NCBI GenBank assembly: GCA_017419405.1 | Contig: JAFOLH010000005.1 | Coordinates: 62,001 to 126,000, forward strand | Direction: 5' to 3' | Source: Renibacterium sp. | Lineage (GTDB): Bacteria > Actinomycetota > Actinomycetes > Actinomycetales > Micrococcaceae | DNA: 64,000 nt | Part shown: positions 47,630 through 56,796 of the stretch, piece after piece | Layout of the letters: the number at the start of each line of letters is the position of its first letter | How positions within the stretch are numbered: the stretch's first letter is position 1 | The notes under the pieces: model-generated | The model's input: the letters and a program-made list of their open reading frames with translations, nothing else | Databases searched by the model: none | What the model was told of the DNA's origin: nothing | Position numbers and translations under genes: made by a program

Positions 47630-49604
47630 GCTTCCCGCGGAACGCGCGCACCAGCGTGCGCAGTCCGAACACGAAGCCGCCAAGCGCCAGGGTATAGCCG
47701 AAGAACGTGTACAGCCGCAGATTCGGCGCCAGCATCGGCCCGGTGTCGAGGCCCACCAGTACGATGCTGCCGATCACCGCGGCGATTGCGATCAGCGCCA
47801 CGATCCCTTCGTGCGCCAAGGAGGTCAGGAAGCTCCGGTCGGCGGCATCGGAGAACTGCCGGACACGCACCTGCAGGGTTCCCTGTTCGATCTTCTCGCC
47901 CAAGCTGCTCAGATTCCCCGGCAGCCGCTGCATCGCGGAAACCAGGCCGATCGCGTTCGAGGCCAGCAGGTGCTTCAACGACTCGGCTGAGTACATCGAG
48001 GCCAACAAGGACGAGGACTGCTTCTGCGCCTCGGCGATCACGTCGAAGCCCGGCTCGATCAGCTTGATCGAACCTTCCAGCGCCCCGATTGCCCGCAGTG
48101 CGGCGGCAAGCTGCGCCGGTACACCCAGCGCGTGCTGCTGGACCAGCCGGAACAGCCGGGTCACCAAGGACGACGTCGATCCGCCCAGGTAGGTGAGCAG
48201 CACGCCCAGATCCCGTTCGAACTGCCTCCGGTCCAGCTCCGGGGGTGGATCCAGCATTTCCAGCAATCGCTCGGCCGCCGCCACATTGTCCTCGGCCTTG
48301 ACCGCAACTAGGAAGCCGGCCAACGAAGTCCGGGTGTCCTTGCCGAGCCGGCCTACCGATCCGAAGTCCAGCAGCGCCAGTTCGCCGGAGGCCAGCAGCA
48401 AGATGTTCCCCGGGTGCAGGTCTGCATGGAACACTCCGGAGACCACTACCTGGGCCAGCACGCCGTGCAGCAAGGACTCCGCCAGGCGTTGCCGCTCCGG
48501 CGCCGGAACCGCACTGAAATCGGCTTCGCCCAGTGGCACGCCGTCGAGCCTTTCCATCACCAGGACCCGCTTCGAGGAGAGCTCGGGGTAGACCGTCGGA
48601 ATCCGGATCGTGGAAGCGCCGGAGGCAATCGTCCGCATGCTCTCCAGCTCTGCGGTGTAGTCGAGTTCTTCACGCAGCGAATCGGCGAATCCGCTCGCCA
48701 GCGCCTTGACGCCGAGGGCTTTGCCCCAGCCGGTGCGGTTTTCCAGGGTCCCCGCGAACCGTTCGATGATGTCCAGGTCCACAGTGACTTGGGCCAACGC
48801 CTGCGGACGCTGCACTTTGACCACGACGGCATCCCCGTTCGGCAGTACCGCAGCATGCACTTGCGCCACCGATGCCGAGGCGAGCGGTTCAGTGCTGACC
48901 GAGGCGAATACCTGGTCCACAGGAGCGCCGAGGGCGGCGGCCAGGGCCGGTTCCAGATCCGTCCAGTTCTCCGGCTCCGCCCGGGTCTGCAGCACGGACA
49001 GTTCGGAAATATATTCCGCAGGGAGCATGTCTGCCCGGGTGGACATTGTCTGGCCGAGTTTGATGAAGCTCACGCCCGCTTGGTTCAAGGTTTTGGCCAG
49101 CGCCCGGGCGGTGCGTGCGGCCTCCGGGGTCCCCGACTGGACGGCGCGGGCGCCGACCGGGCGCAGCAGTCCATTCCGGATCGCCAGGGCGGCCACCCGG
49201 AAGTAACGCCGGCGGCGGGCCTTGGACGCGCGCCGCGCCCGGAAGTAAGCCAAGGGCGTGGGAATGGATCCGGTGGGCCAGAGCACTTCGACCAGGACCA
49301 GAAGCCCGATGCCGAAGGCAAAAGCCCAGGCGAAGGACAGCACCACGATCAGCGCGGCTGCGCCCAGGGCGGACGGAGACAGTTCAGCACCGGCGCTCAA
49401 CCCCGAGGTCGAGGCGAACAGAGTCGCCACCGGGGCCCCGGCGGCGTAGACGATCAATCCGACGACGATCGAACGCGGCCAGCCGATAGGCACGCCGAGC
49501 AGCCGCCGAGCCAGAAATCCGGCGCTGAAGGCGAAAAGGCCAATCGTGACGATCCAGGCCGGAATGCTCAGCAGGGCTTCATTCAAGGATGTCTCCACGC
49601 TCAT
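47625..49604 (-). CDS. ABC1/UbiB (AarF) atypical kinase-like protein
   Basis: A 659-residue protein. Residues about 1-115 hold hydrophobic segments. The UbiB core has the KxGQ motif SFIKLGQTMSTRADMLP, the catalytic lysine in VVKVQRPQAL, VFHADLHPGNILLLASGELALLDFGSVG, and two C-terminal membrane helices (VALIAIAAVIGSIVLVGL; FFGYTLALGGFVFGLRTLV). Relatives support quinone biosynthesis or lipid handling; the role here is unproven. The ATG overlaps the PadR stop (ATGA), so both are translated from one mRNA. Confidence 0.9.
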   Translation of the reverse strand: MSVETSLNEALLSIPAWIVTIGLFAFSAGFLARRLLGVPIGWPRSIVVGLIVYAAGAPVATLFASTSGLSAGAELSPSALGAAALIVVLSFAWAFAFGIGLLVLVEVLWPTGSIPTPLAYFRARRASKARRRRYFRVAALAIRNGLLRPVGARAVQSGTPEAARTARALAKTLNQAGVSFIKLGQTMSTRADMLPAEYISELSVLQTRAEPENWTDLEPALAAALGAPVDQVFASVSTEPLASASVAQVHAAVLPNGDAVVVKVQRPQALAQVTVDLDIIERFAGTLENRTGWGKALGVKALASGFADSLREELDYTAELESMRTIASGASTIRIPTVYPELSSKRVLVMERLDGVPLGEADFSAVPAPERQRLAESLLHGVLAQVVVSGVFHADLHPGNILLLASGELALLDFGSVGRLGKDTRTSLAGFLVAVKAEDNVAAAERLLEMLDPPPELDRRQFERDLGVLLTYLGGSTSSLVTRLFRLVQQHALGVPAQLAAALRAIGALEGSIKLIEPGFDVIAEAQKQSSSLLASMYSAESLKHLLASNAIGLVSAMQRLPGNLSSLGEKIEQGTLQVRVRQFSDAADRSFLTSLAHEGIVALIAIAAVIGSIVLVGLDTGPMLAPNLRLYTFFGYTLALGGFVFGLRTLVRAFRGKR

Positions 49605-50212
49605 GGTTCCGCCCGGTTGCGAGGGTCTTTGCCGAGCAGGTCTTTGGCCCAGTGCCGGGCAGTCCGTGCGGCATGCGCGCCGTAGCGCACCGCGAGTTCC
49701 GGGGCGCCGAGCTTTGCGGCTTCTTGCGGGTCGGGGAGCGGGCCGTCCGGCAGCGCCGCGGCGAGGGTCCGGTCCAGCTGGGCCTGGATTCGACGGCGCT
49801 CGGCCTGCAGTCGGGCGAGCAGTCCGGAATCGCGGCCGGCCGGCCCGCCCTTCGCGGCGAAGAAGAGTTTGGCCAAGGCCTCGTCCCGGATCTTCAACGG
49901 CTCCGACGGTGCGGCGAACCATTGCTGCAGCGCCTGCCGGCCCGCCCCGGTCAATGACCATTGCTGCTTGGCCCGGGGGCCTTCGGCCGCGCCTTGGGCT
50001 TGGATGAATCCGAGTTCGGCCAAGTTCTGCAGCTGCGGGTAGAGCTGGCCGGGGCTGACGCCCCAGAACTCGGCGATCGATTCCCGGGCGGCGCGCAGGA
50101 TTTCGTATCCGCTCTGCGATTTCAGTGAGAGATAGCCCAGGATCGCCCAAGCCGTCGGGGTCAAAGCCGGCGGTTCGTTACCCGGCTGGGATTCGGTGCT
50201 CGGCTCGGACAT
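49601..50212 (-). CDS. PadR-family transcriptional regulator
   Basis: A 203-residue regulator. The winged-helix domain is TAWAILGYLSLKSQSGYEILRAARESIAEFWGVSPGQLYPQLQNLAELGFIQ (about 18-70) and a C-terminal dimerisation helix region follows (Vir_C-like, about 115-203). GAGGAG precedes the ATG. An AT-rich inverted repeat ATATATC-N5-GATATAT 16 bp upstream is its probable autoregulatory operator. It is co-translated with ubiB and diverges from the M18 peptidase gene. Confidence 0.9.
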   Translation of the reverse strand: MSEPSTESQPGNEPPALTPTAWAILGYLSLKSQSGYEILRAARESIAEFWGVSPGQLYPQLQNLAELGFIQAQGAAEGPRAKQQWSLTGAGRQALQQWFAAPSEPLKIRDEALAKLFFAAKGGPAGRDSGLLARLQAERRRIQAQLDRTLAAALPDGPLPDPQEAAKLGAPELAVRYGAHAARTARHWAKDLLGKDPRNRAEP

Positions 50213-50227
50213 CGGACTCCTCAACAT

Positions 50228-50246
50228 ATATATCTGAAAGATATAT
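50228..50246. promoter_or_regulatory. Probable PadR operator
   Basis: ATATATC-TGAAA-GATATAT is a perfect 7-5-7 inverted repeat in otherwise GC-rich DNA, between the divergent padR-like and M18 genes. It would overlap the padR promoter. Confidence 0.65.
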
Positions 50247-50323
50247 CCATCCGTGCTGCCTGGCAATATCCCCGGGCTGGTCGGCTGCAAGAACCTGTCA
50301 GGGTTTTCTGGTTGAATCGGACT

Positions 50324-51604
50324 ATGCCTTCCGCCATCGAACACATCCAAGACCTGGGCCGCTTCGTCGGCGCCTCGCCGTCGAGCTTCCACGCTGCTGC
50401 CGAAGCCGGGCGCAGACTGCTGGACGGCGGATTCTCGCCCTTGTTCGAGCGGGACCAGTGGCCCGGCGGGCCGGGCAAGTTCTTCACCATCCGGGACGGC
50501 GCGATCATCGCCTGGGTGGTGCCGGAGGCGGCAGCAGCAACCACCGGTTTCAACGTTCTGGGCGCGCACACCGATTCGCCGTCCTTCAAGCTCAAACCCA
50601 AGCCCAGCACCGGCCGGGCCGGCTGGTTGCAGGCCGGCGTCGAGGTTTACGGCGGCCCGCTGCTCAACTCCTGGCTGGATCGGGAACTGCGCCTGGCCGG
50701 CCGCCTGGTGTTGCGGGACGGCCGGACGGTACTGACCCAGACCGGCCCGCTGCTGCGGTTCCCGCAATTGGCGGTGCACTTGGACCGCGCGGTGAACAGC
50801 GAAGGCCTGCAGCTGGGCAAACAGCAGCAAATGAATCCGGTGTGGGGATTGGGCGAGGCTTCCGAGTCGGATTTGCTGGCCGTGCTCGCGGACGCCGCCG
50901 GGGTGCCCGCCGACCAGGTCGGCGGCTATGACATCGTGGCTGCGGATTGCCAGGAACCGGGTGTCTTCGGCGGGAACGGCGAGTTCTTCGCCTCGGGGCG
51001 CCTGGACAACCTGAGTTCGGTGCATGCCGGGCTGAGCGCGCTGCTGGCTTTCGAGCCGCAGGCAGACGGCCCGATCGCGGTGTTCGCGGCCTTCGACCAT
51101 GAAGAGGTCGGCAGCGGTTCGGCCTCCGGAGCTTCCGGACCGTTCTTGGCCGATGTGCTGCGCCGGATTTCCAATGGCCTGGCGGCGAGCGACGACCAGT
51201 GGCGGCGGGCCCTGGCCGCTTCGTTCTGCCTTTCCGCCGACGCCGGGCACGCCGTGCACCCGAACTATTCCGAACGGCATGATCCGGCGAACCGGCCGCA
51301 GCTCAATGCCGGGCCGTTGTTGAAGATCAATGCGAACCAGCGCTACGCCACGGACGCGACCGGTGCCGCAGCGTTCTCCAGGCTGTGCGCCGAAGCAAAT
51401 ATTCCGTATCAGGAATTTGTTTCGAACAACGATATTCCCTGCGGTTCGACGATCGGACCGCTGACCGCGACCCGACTGGGAATCCGTACCGTGGACGTCG
51501 GCATCCCGTTGCTGTCGATGCATTCGGCCCGGGAGATGTGCGGGGTCCAGGATCCGCGCCACCTGGCCCGGGTCACCGAAGGGTTCTTCGGTACCGCACT
51601 CTGA
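50324..51604 (+). CDS. M18-family aminopeptidase
   Basis: A 426-residue zinc aminopeptidase. Metal/catalytic segments: NVLGAHTDSPSFKLKP (about 78-93), SGRLDNLSSVHAGLSALL, AAFDHEEVGSGSASGASGP (catalytic Glu-Glu) and LLSMHSAREMCGVQD near the C-terminus. It releases N-terminal (often acidic or other) residues from peptides in the cytoplasm. The gene is divergent from padR and convergent with the DUF1345 gene (15-bp gap). Confidence 0.94.
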   Translation: MPSAIEHIQDLGRFVGASPSSFHAAAEAGRRLLDGGFSPLFERDQWPGGPGKFFTIRDGAIIAWVVPEAAAATTGFNVLGAHTDSPSFKLKPKPSTGRAGWLQAGVEVYGGPLLNSWLDRELRLAGRLVLRDGRTVLTQTGPLLRFPQLAVHLDRAVNSEGLQLGKQQQMNPVWGLGEASESDLLAVLADAAGVPADQVGGYDIVAADCQEPGVFGGNGEFFASGRLDNLSSVHAGLSALLAFEPQADGPIAVFAAFDHEEVGSGSASGASGPFLADVLRRISNGLAASDDQWRRALAASFCLSADAGHAVHPNYSERHDPANRPQLNAGPLLKINANQRYATDATGAAAFSRLCAEANIPYQEFVSNNDIPCGSTIGPLTATRLGIRTVDVGIPLLSMHSAREMCGVQDPRHLARVTEGFFGTAL

Positions 51605-51619
51605 TCGGCGGTCGGCGGC

Positions 51620-52288
51620 TCAAGCGGCCAGGCTCACCACCAAGTTGATCGTGGTGGCCAGGATTCCGGTGCCGAAGACGAAAGCGAGCAGGCTGTGCCG
51701 CAGCGCCGCCGAGCGCATGGCCCGGGTTTGGATATTGGTGTCCGAGACCTGGTAGGTCATGCCCAAGCTGAAGGACATGTAGGCGAAGTCCGTGTATTGC
51801 GGCGGTTCGCTCTGGTTGAAGTCGATGCCGCCGGGCTGGATCCGCCCGTCCGGGCCGCGGTTGGTGTAGTAGATTTCCGCGTACCGCAAGGTGTAGAGCG
51901 TGTGGACCATGAGCCAGGACAGCGCCGTGGTGCCCAGGGCCAATGCGGCCAGGACCAGTTTGGCCGGTCCGTCTGCGCCTTTGCCGTCGATCATCACGAC
52001 CACGACGGCGGCCAGACTGGCCACCGCGGCGAAGGTGATCAGCAGGTTCGACGTGTCCCGGCGCGGATCCTCTTCGGTGGCATGCGCCGCCGTCGCACTT
52101 GCATCCATTCTGGCGATCGCCAGCCAGACCCAGAGGTCGTAGATTCCCGCGGCGACTGCCCAGGCGACTGCCGGTGCGTGCAGCCAGGAGTCGCCGAAGC
52201 CGGTGAGCAGCAGCGCGGCCAATGCGGCGCCGGCCATGACCAGGAAGCGCCGTCGGGCGATCCGGGCCCGTCGTGAGTGATTCTCCAC
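51620..52288 (-). CDS. DUF1345 membrane protein
   Basis: A 222-residue protein with five or so helices. WLMVHTLYTLRYAEIYY followed by GGIDFNQSEPPQYTDFAYMSFSLGMTYQVSDTNIQT is the DUF1345 signature; the function is unknown. GTG 52288 lies 6 nt after TAGGAT on the same strand, with no Shine-Dalgarno, a leaderless arrangement. Confidence 0.88.
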   Translation of the reverse strand: MENHSRRARIARRRFLVMAGAALAALLLTGFGDSWLHAPAVAWAVAAGIYDLWVWLAIARMDASATAAHATEEDPRRDTSNLLITFAAVASLAAVVVVMIDGKGADGPAKLVLAALALGTTALSWLMVHTLYTLRYAEIYYTNRGPDGRIQPGGIDFNQSEPPQYTDFAYMSFSLGMTYQVSDTNIQTRAMRSAALRHSLLAFVFGTGILATTINLVVSLAA

Positions 52289-52427
52289 GAACCGATCCTA
52301 GTCCCGGGTGCCGGGCGTTGACCCGAGGCGGACCTGGCGGACGGCAAGCCGCCAGGAGCCGACGCCCGGATGACTGATGATGACGTGGTTGCCCGAATCA
52401 ACCGGATCCCGGACGTAGCATGTGGCC

Positions 52428-53711
52428 ATGAGCGAAACCTCCGCCGCACAAGTCCAGCCGGTCAGCAGGCATGCACGTCAGATCATCGCCTCCGGCGTGG
52501 GCAATGCGGTGGAGTGGTACGACTGGTACATCTACAGCTTCCTGGCCGTGGTCTTCGCACCGCAGATCTTCGACGCCGGAGACCCGACCGCGGCGCTGCT
52601 TTCCGCCTTCGCGGTGTTCGCGGCGAGCTTCCTGCTGCGGCCGATCGGCGGATTGCTGGTGGGCAACCTTGCGGACCGGATCGGCCGGAAGCGCACCCTG
52701 GTGTTGACGATCGCCGCGATGGGGCTGGGTTCGTTGATCGTCGGGCTCACGCCCAGCTTCGCCGCGGCCGGAATCTGGGCACCGGTCATCCTGGTGCTCG
52801 GGCGTCTGATCTCCGGTTTGTCGGTGGGCGGCGAATTCGCCGCGAACACCGTGTTCCTGGTCGAGTCGGCGCCGGCGCACCGGCGGGGCTTCTATTCGTC
52901 CTTCCAATACGTCTCGACCACCGCGGGGCAATTGCTGGCCTCCGGGCTGGCCGCCTGGTTGCTGAACACGCTGAGCAAGGCCGATATGGAAGCTTGGGGT
53001 TGGCGCGTGCCGTTCCTGGTCGGCGCACTCCTGAGCCTGGTGGGATTGTGGATCCGCCGCGGCACCGAAGAGACTCTCGTGGTCAAAGCGGAAACCGCCC
53101 GGCCAGGGCTCTTCGACGCCTTGGCCAAATATCCGAAGCAGTCGCTGCTGATTGTCGGGATCACGATTTCCGGCACGATCCTCTACTACACCTGGACCAC
53201 CTATCTGCCGACCTATGCGACCGGCAACGGGCCGTTCGAAGCCAAGGACTTCCTGATCATTTCCACGATCGGACTGTTCTTCTTCATGCTGGTCCAGCCT
53301 CTGGTGGGCATGCTTTCGGACCGGATCGGCCGCCGGCCGTTGCTGATCGGCTCCGCGGGGATCTTCGCCGTCGGCATCGTGCCTGGGCTCTCGCTGGTTT
53401 CGCAATCGACCTTCGCGGGGGCGCTCGTGGTCACCCTGCTGGGCATGCTGGTGTTGAGCGGGTTCACCGCAATTTCCGCCGCGGTGAATGCCGAGACCAT
53501 CCCGACCCATGTGCGCAGCGCCGGGATCGGCTTCCCGTATTCGCTCACCGTGGCGGTCTTCGGCGGCACGGCGCCGTTCGTCGGCACCCTGTTCAAAAGC
53601 TGGGGCGTGCCCGGGTTGTTCGGTTGGTACGTGGTGGCGCTCTGCCTGATCTCCTTGGCGGTCTACGTCTTCGCCTTGCGCGAAACTGCGTTCAAGCCGC
53701 TCCCCGACTGA
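52428..53711 (+). CDS. MFS permease, metabolite:H+ symporter (MHS) type
   Basis: A 427-residue, 12-helix transporter. The start RQIIASGVGNAVEWYDWYIYSFLAVVFAPQIF, the loop motif GNLADRIGRKRTLVLTI, and RLISGLSVGGEFAANTVFLVESAPAHRRGFYSSFQY are hallmarks of the MHS group (KgtP/ProP/citrate-type), which import organic or amino acids with protons. TAGCAT lies 6 nt before ATG 52428, so that start is preferred to the in-frame GTG at 52422. The substrate is uncertain; alpha-ketoglutarate-like acids are possible. Confidence 0.88.
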   Translation: MSETSAAQVQPVSRHARQIIASGVGNAVEWYDWYIYSFLAVVFAPQIFDAGDPTAALLSAFAVFAASFLLRPIGGLLVGNLADRIGRKRTLVLTIAAMGLGSLIVGLTPSFAAAGIWAPVILVLGRLISGLSVGGEFAANTVFLVESAPAHRRGFYSSFQYVSTTAGQLLASGLAAWLLNTLSKADMEAWGWRVPFLVGALLSLVGLWIRRGTEETLVVKAETARPGLFDALAKYPKQSLLIVGITISGTILYYTWTTYLPTYATGNGPFEAKDFLIISTIGLFFFMLVQPLVGMLSDRIGRRPLLIGSAGIFAVGIVPGLSLVSQSTFAGALVVTLLGMLVLSGFTAISAAVNAETIPTHVRSAGIGFPYSLTVAVFGGTAPFVGTLFKSWGVPGLFGWYVVALCLISLAVYVFALRETAFKPLPD

Positions 53712-53724
53712 TTTCGGTTCCGTC

Positions 53725-53779
53725 GAGCGTTGACTTGCGGCTGGTTTCACGAGGCCAAAGCCGCCACAAGTCAACGCTC
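53725..53779 (+). terminator. Long hairpin after the MHS permease
   Basis: GAGCGTTGACTTG (53725-53737) pairs perfectly with CAAGTCAACGCTC (53767-53779), and GCGGCT/AGCCGC extend the stem inside after a 2-nt bulge. There is no T tract, so it may be a dispersed palindromic element used as a terminator or a processing/stability hairpin. Confidence 0.5.
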
Positions 53780-53943
53780 AGCGCGTGGCTGAGCGGGCGG
53801 TCGAGTGGGCGCTTCGTGGGCTGGTCGCTTGGCGGGCCGGGTTTCCGGTATCATTGACAGGTCTGTGTTCGCACAGATTCGATGTGTTGCGTCTGCAGGT
53901 GTGCCAAGTGCACGCCGAATGCGCGGCAGGTCGACGCAAATGA

Positions 53944-53988
53944 ACCTCCTGTTACGGAAATCCCGCAACCGCTTAGCCCAAAGGAGGT
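53944..53988 (+). promoter_or_regulatory. Possible RBS-sequestering leader of rpsF
   Basis: ACCTCCT (53944-53950) is perfectly complementary to AGGAGGT (53982-53988), the rpsF ribosome site. The intervening 31 nt includes CCCG and ACCG segments. Pairing would hide the ribosome site, the logic of ribosomal-protein mRNA autoregulation (S6:S18 leaders contain a CCG bulge). A small hairpin TCTGTGTTCGCACAGA lies upstream near 53862. Confidence 0.45.
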
Positions 53989-53998
53989 GGGTTCACAT

Positions 53999-54304
53999 AT
54001 GCGTCCTTACGAATTGATGGTAATCATCGACCCAGAGGTCGAAGAGCGTTCCGTCGAGCCATCGCTGCAGAAGTTCCTCAACGTGATCACCACAGACGGT
54101 GGAACCGTCGACAAGGTGGACATCTGGGGCCGTCGGCGTTTGGCTTACGACATCAAGAAGAAGTCCGAGGGTATCTACGCCGTGGTGAATTTCACCGCTG
54201 AGCCGGCTACCGCTCAGGAAGTCGACCGTCAGCTTGGCCTCAACGAGACCATTCTGCGCACCAAGATCATCCGCCCGGAAGACCAGAAGGTTGTCGCCGA
54301 GTAA
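53999..54304 (+). CDS. rpsF: 30S ribosomal protein bS6
   Basis: A 101-residue S6: [19 protein letters not shown], then [29 protein letters not shown] are invariant features. AAGGAGGTGG lies 8 nt before ATG 53999; upstream in-frame codons are leader. First gene of rpsF-ssb-rpsR-rplI. Confidence 0.97.
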   Translation: MRPYELMVIIDPEVEERSVEPSLQKFLNVITTDGGTVDKVDIWGRRRLAYDIKKKSEGIYAVVNFTAEPATAQEVDRQLGLNETILRTKIIRPEDQKVVAE

Positions 54305-54365
54305 TTTCGGTGCACCGCTGATCTGAAGACTGTTGTCTTAAAGAACATCGTAGGAAGCAGGAGAT

Positions 54366-54923
54366 ATGGCCGGCGAAACCACCATTACCGTGATTGGCAA
54401 CCTGACCAACGACCCGGAGTTGCGGTTCACGCCGTCCGGTTCGGCAGTCGCCAACTTCACCATCGCGTCCACGCCGCGTACTTTCGACCGCAATTCGAAT
54501 GAGTGGAAGGACGGCGAAACGCTGTTCTTGCGCGCTTCGGTGTGGCGCGAAGCGGCGGAGAACGTGGCCGAGTCGCTGACCAAGGGCACCCGGGTGATTG
54601 TTTCCGGGCGGCTGAAGTCGCGCTCCTACGAAACCAAAGAGGGCGAAAAGCGCACTGTGATGGAGCTCGAGGTCGACGAGATCGGCCCCTCACTCCGTTA
54701 CGCCAATGCCAAAGTGAACCGTACCCAGCGCTCCGGCGGCCAGGGTGGCGGGAACTTCGGCGGTGGCGGGAACTTCGGTGGCGGACAAGCCAATAACCAG
54801 GGTGGCGGAAACTCCTCCTGGGGCGGCGCGCAGGCTGCACCAGCCGAAGACCCGTGGGCGACCCCCTCGGCCAACTCGGGTGGCTGGGGCGCCGGTCCGG
54901 ATTCTTCCGAGCCGCCGTTCTAA
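54366..54923 (+). CDS. ssb: Single-stranded DNA-binding protein
   Basis: A 185-residue SSB. The OB fold covers about 1-115 ([60 protein letters not shown]), a Gly/Asn-rich linker follows (about 120-160), and the acidic tip DSSEPPF provides the partner-binding tail. It protects single-stranded DNA during replication. Located between rpsF and rpsR as usual. Confidence 0.96.
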   Translation: MAGETTITVIGNLTNDPELRFTPSGSAVANFTIASTPRTFDRNSNEWKDGETLFLRASVWREAAENVAESLTKGTRVIVSGRLKSRSYETKEGEKRTVMELEVDEIGPSLRYANAKVNRTQRSGGQGGGNFGGGGNFGGGQANNQGGGNSSWGGAQAAPAEDPWATPSANSGGWGAGPDSSEPPF

Positions 54924-55066
54924 CCTTCGGGTAGAGCACGAAACAAATCATTTGAGTGGGGCAGCCAGGGTCCCTACGTGGCGCGCGAGCGACACGAAAG
55001 GGCCTGCCCCAATCCCCATCCCGTGGCGTGAAAAACCACGGGCTCCACGAGAAAAGGAGCTCCACG

Positions 55067-55306
55067 ATGGCTAAGGCTGAAATCCGTAAGCCCAAACCAA
55101 AGTCCAACCCCTTGAAGGCCGCTGACATCACCGTCATCGACTACAAGGACGTAGCTTTGCTGCGCAAGTTCATCTCCGACCGCGGAAAGATCCGTGCTCG
55201 TCGCGTCACCGGCGTGACCGTGCAGGAGCAGCGCAAGATCGCCCAGGCGATCAAAAACGCTCGGGAAGTCGCTCTGCTGCCGTACTCCGGCGCTGGCCGC
55301 GGCTAA
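55067..55306 (+). CDS. rpsR: 30S ribosomal protein bS18
   Basis: A 79-residue basic protein, family blocks [36 protein letters not shown] and [10 protein letters not shown]. No zinc-ribbon cysteines, so it is the zinc-independent form. The ribosome site AAAGGAG can pair with GCTCC just upstream (GCTCCACGA occurs twice), and the 144-bp ssb-rpsR gap folds around GGGGCAG (54958) and CTGCCCC (55004). Confidence 0.96.
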   Translation: MAKAEIRKPKPKSNPLKAADITVIDYKDVALLRKFISDRGKIRARRVTGVTVQEQRKIAQAIKNAREVALLPYSGAGRG

Positions 55307-55336
55307 GCGACCGCAGAAAGTTAGGAGAAAACTACT

Positions 55337-55789
55337 ATGGCAAAGCTCATTCTGACCCACGAAGTAACCGGTCTCGGTGCCGCGGGCGACATCGTCGAGG
55401 TGAAGAACGGTTACGCACGTAACTACCTTCTGCCCCGCGGTTTCGCGCTGACCTGGACCAAAGGCGGCGAGAAGCAGGTCGAGTCGATCAAGGCTGCCCG
55501 CACCGCCCGCGAGCACGCTTCGGTTGAAGCTGCTCAGGCCCAGGCTGCGAAGCTCTCCGCTTCGCCGGTGCTGCTCGAAGTGAAGGCCGGCGAATCCGGT
55601 CGGCTCTTCGGCACGGTCAAGGCCGAAGACGTTGCGAAAGCTGTTGAAGCTGCCGGTTTGGGCAGCATCGACAAGCGCAAGGTCGAGATTCCGGCGCACA
55701 TCAAGAGCATCGGGAAGTACCAGGCAAACGTTCGTCTGCACGAGGACGTTTCCGCAGTCATCGACCTGAACGTCGTCGCCAGCAAATAG
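55337..55789 (+). CDS. rplI: 50S ribosomal protein bL9
   Basis: A 150-residue L9: N-terminal domain [36 protein letters not shown], long central helix rich in A/E/K/Q, and the C-terminal domain ([52 protein letters not shown]). GTTAGGAG lies upstream. Last gene of the operon, followed by a strong terminator. Confidence 0.96.
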   Translation: MAKLILTHEVTGLGAAGDIVEVKNGYARNYLLPRGFALTWTKGGEKQVESIKAARTAREHASVEAAQAQAAKLSASPVLLEVKAGESGRLFGTVKAEDVAKAVEAAGLGSIDKRKVEIPAHIKSIGKYQANVRLHEDVSAVIDLNVVASK

Positions 55790-55855
55790 GCCAGAGGCTC
55801 CGCCCGAGCGTGCGAGGGTGGAGCAGGTCTATTTGCGCAGGTTTCCGGACGCGCC

Positions 55856-55907
55856 AACGCGGCCTCGGGGTTCGCTGGATTTTCCAGTGGAATCGCGAGG
55901 CCGCGTT
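55856..55907 (+). terminator. Terminator of the rpsF-ssb-rpsR-rplI operon
   Basis: AACGCGGCCTCG and CGAGGCCGCGTT form a perfect 12-bp stem; an inner stem CTGGA-TTT-TCCAG adds a second helix, and GCGTTTT follows. Confidence 0.8.
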
Positions 55908-55935
55908 GCGTTTTAACCGCTGTTACGCTGGGCCG

Positions 55936-56796
55936 ATGATCAGCCGCAGATTCAGCCAGGTCGACGTGTTTTCGAGCGAACCTTTCAAAGGCAACCCGGT
56001 CGCCGTCGTGCTCGACGCCGACGGCATGGACAGTGCTCAGATGCAGCAGCTGGCCAACTGGACGAACCTTTCAGAGACCACCTTCGTGCTCGCCCCGCAA
56101 CACCCCGAAGCCGACTACCGGCTGCGGATCTTCTCCACCAGCGCCGAGTATCCGTTTGCCGGGCACCCTACCTTGGGTTCGGCACGGGCCTGGCTGGACG
56201 CTGGAGGGACGCCCAAGCAGACTGGCCGATTGGTCCAGGAATGCGGCGCCGGGTTGGTGGAGATCCGGCACGACGGCGGACGGCTCGCCTTCAAAGCTCC
56301 GCCGATGAGCCGCTTCGGTCCGGTGAGCGAGGCGGAACGTGCTCAGCTTGCCCGGGGGTTGGGCCTCGCCCCGGAGCGGCTCCTCGAAGCCAGCTGGCTG
56401 GTCAATGGTCCGGAGTGGATCGGTGTCCGGTTGCAAAGTGCAGCGGAAGTGCTCGCCCTGGTTCCCGATTTCGAGGCCTTGGGCGAGCTCAAAGTCGGCG
56501 TCATCGGCGCGTGCCCGGAAGGCTCGGCGGAGCAGTTCGAAGTCCGGACCTTCATGGCCAAAGACGCGGTCCGGGAAGATCCGGTCACCGGGAGCTTCAA
56601 CGCCGGTGCGGCGCAATGGCTGATCGGCGCCGGATTGGCTCCGGAGTCCTATATTGCGCGGCAGGGCACGGTTCTGGGCCGCGCCGGGCGGATCCACGTG
56701 GAACTGCTGGACGGTGGGGTTTGGATCGGCGGAGCCGCAACCTGTTGCGTCAGCGGGACCGTGCTGACGGAGCCCGGGCTCACAGCTGCGCAGTGA
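55936..56796 (+). CDS. PhzF-family isomerase/epimerase-like protein
   Basis: A 286-residue member of the PhzF/diaminopimelate-epimerase-like fold: FSQVDVFSSEPFKGNPVAVVLDADG, NLSETTFVLAP (with the catalytic Glu in SET), FSTSAEYPFAGHPTLGSA, and the second-lobe REDPVTGSFNAGAAQWL. Family members isomerise small carboxylates; only PhzF in phenazine clusters is well defined, and no phenazine cluster is seen here, so the substrate is unknown. TACGCT lies 6 nt before the ATG (leaderless). The 3' end overlaps the convergent DUF1801 gene by 17 bp. Confidence 0.88.
   Translation: MISRRFSQVDVFSSEPFKGNPVAVVLDADGMDSAQMQQLANWTNLSETTFVLAPQHPEADYRLRIFSTSAEYPFAGHPTLGSARAWLDAGGTPKQTGRLVQECGAGLVEIRHDGGRLAFKAPPMSRFGPVSEAERAQLARGLGLAPERLLEASWLVNGPEWIGVRLQSAAEVLALVPDFEALGELKVGVIGACPEGSAEQFEVRTFMAKDAVREDPVTGSFNAGAAQWLIGAGLAPESYIARQGTVLGRAGRIHVELLDGGVWIGGAATCCVSGTVLTEPGLTAAQ

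Noticed and set aside
55936-56796. Phenazine biosynthesis from the PhzF-like protein
   Set aside because: No other phz genes are nearby, and PhzF-like proteins are common with unrelated roles.
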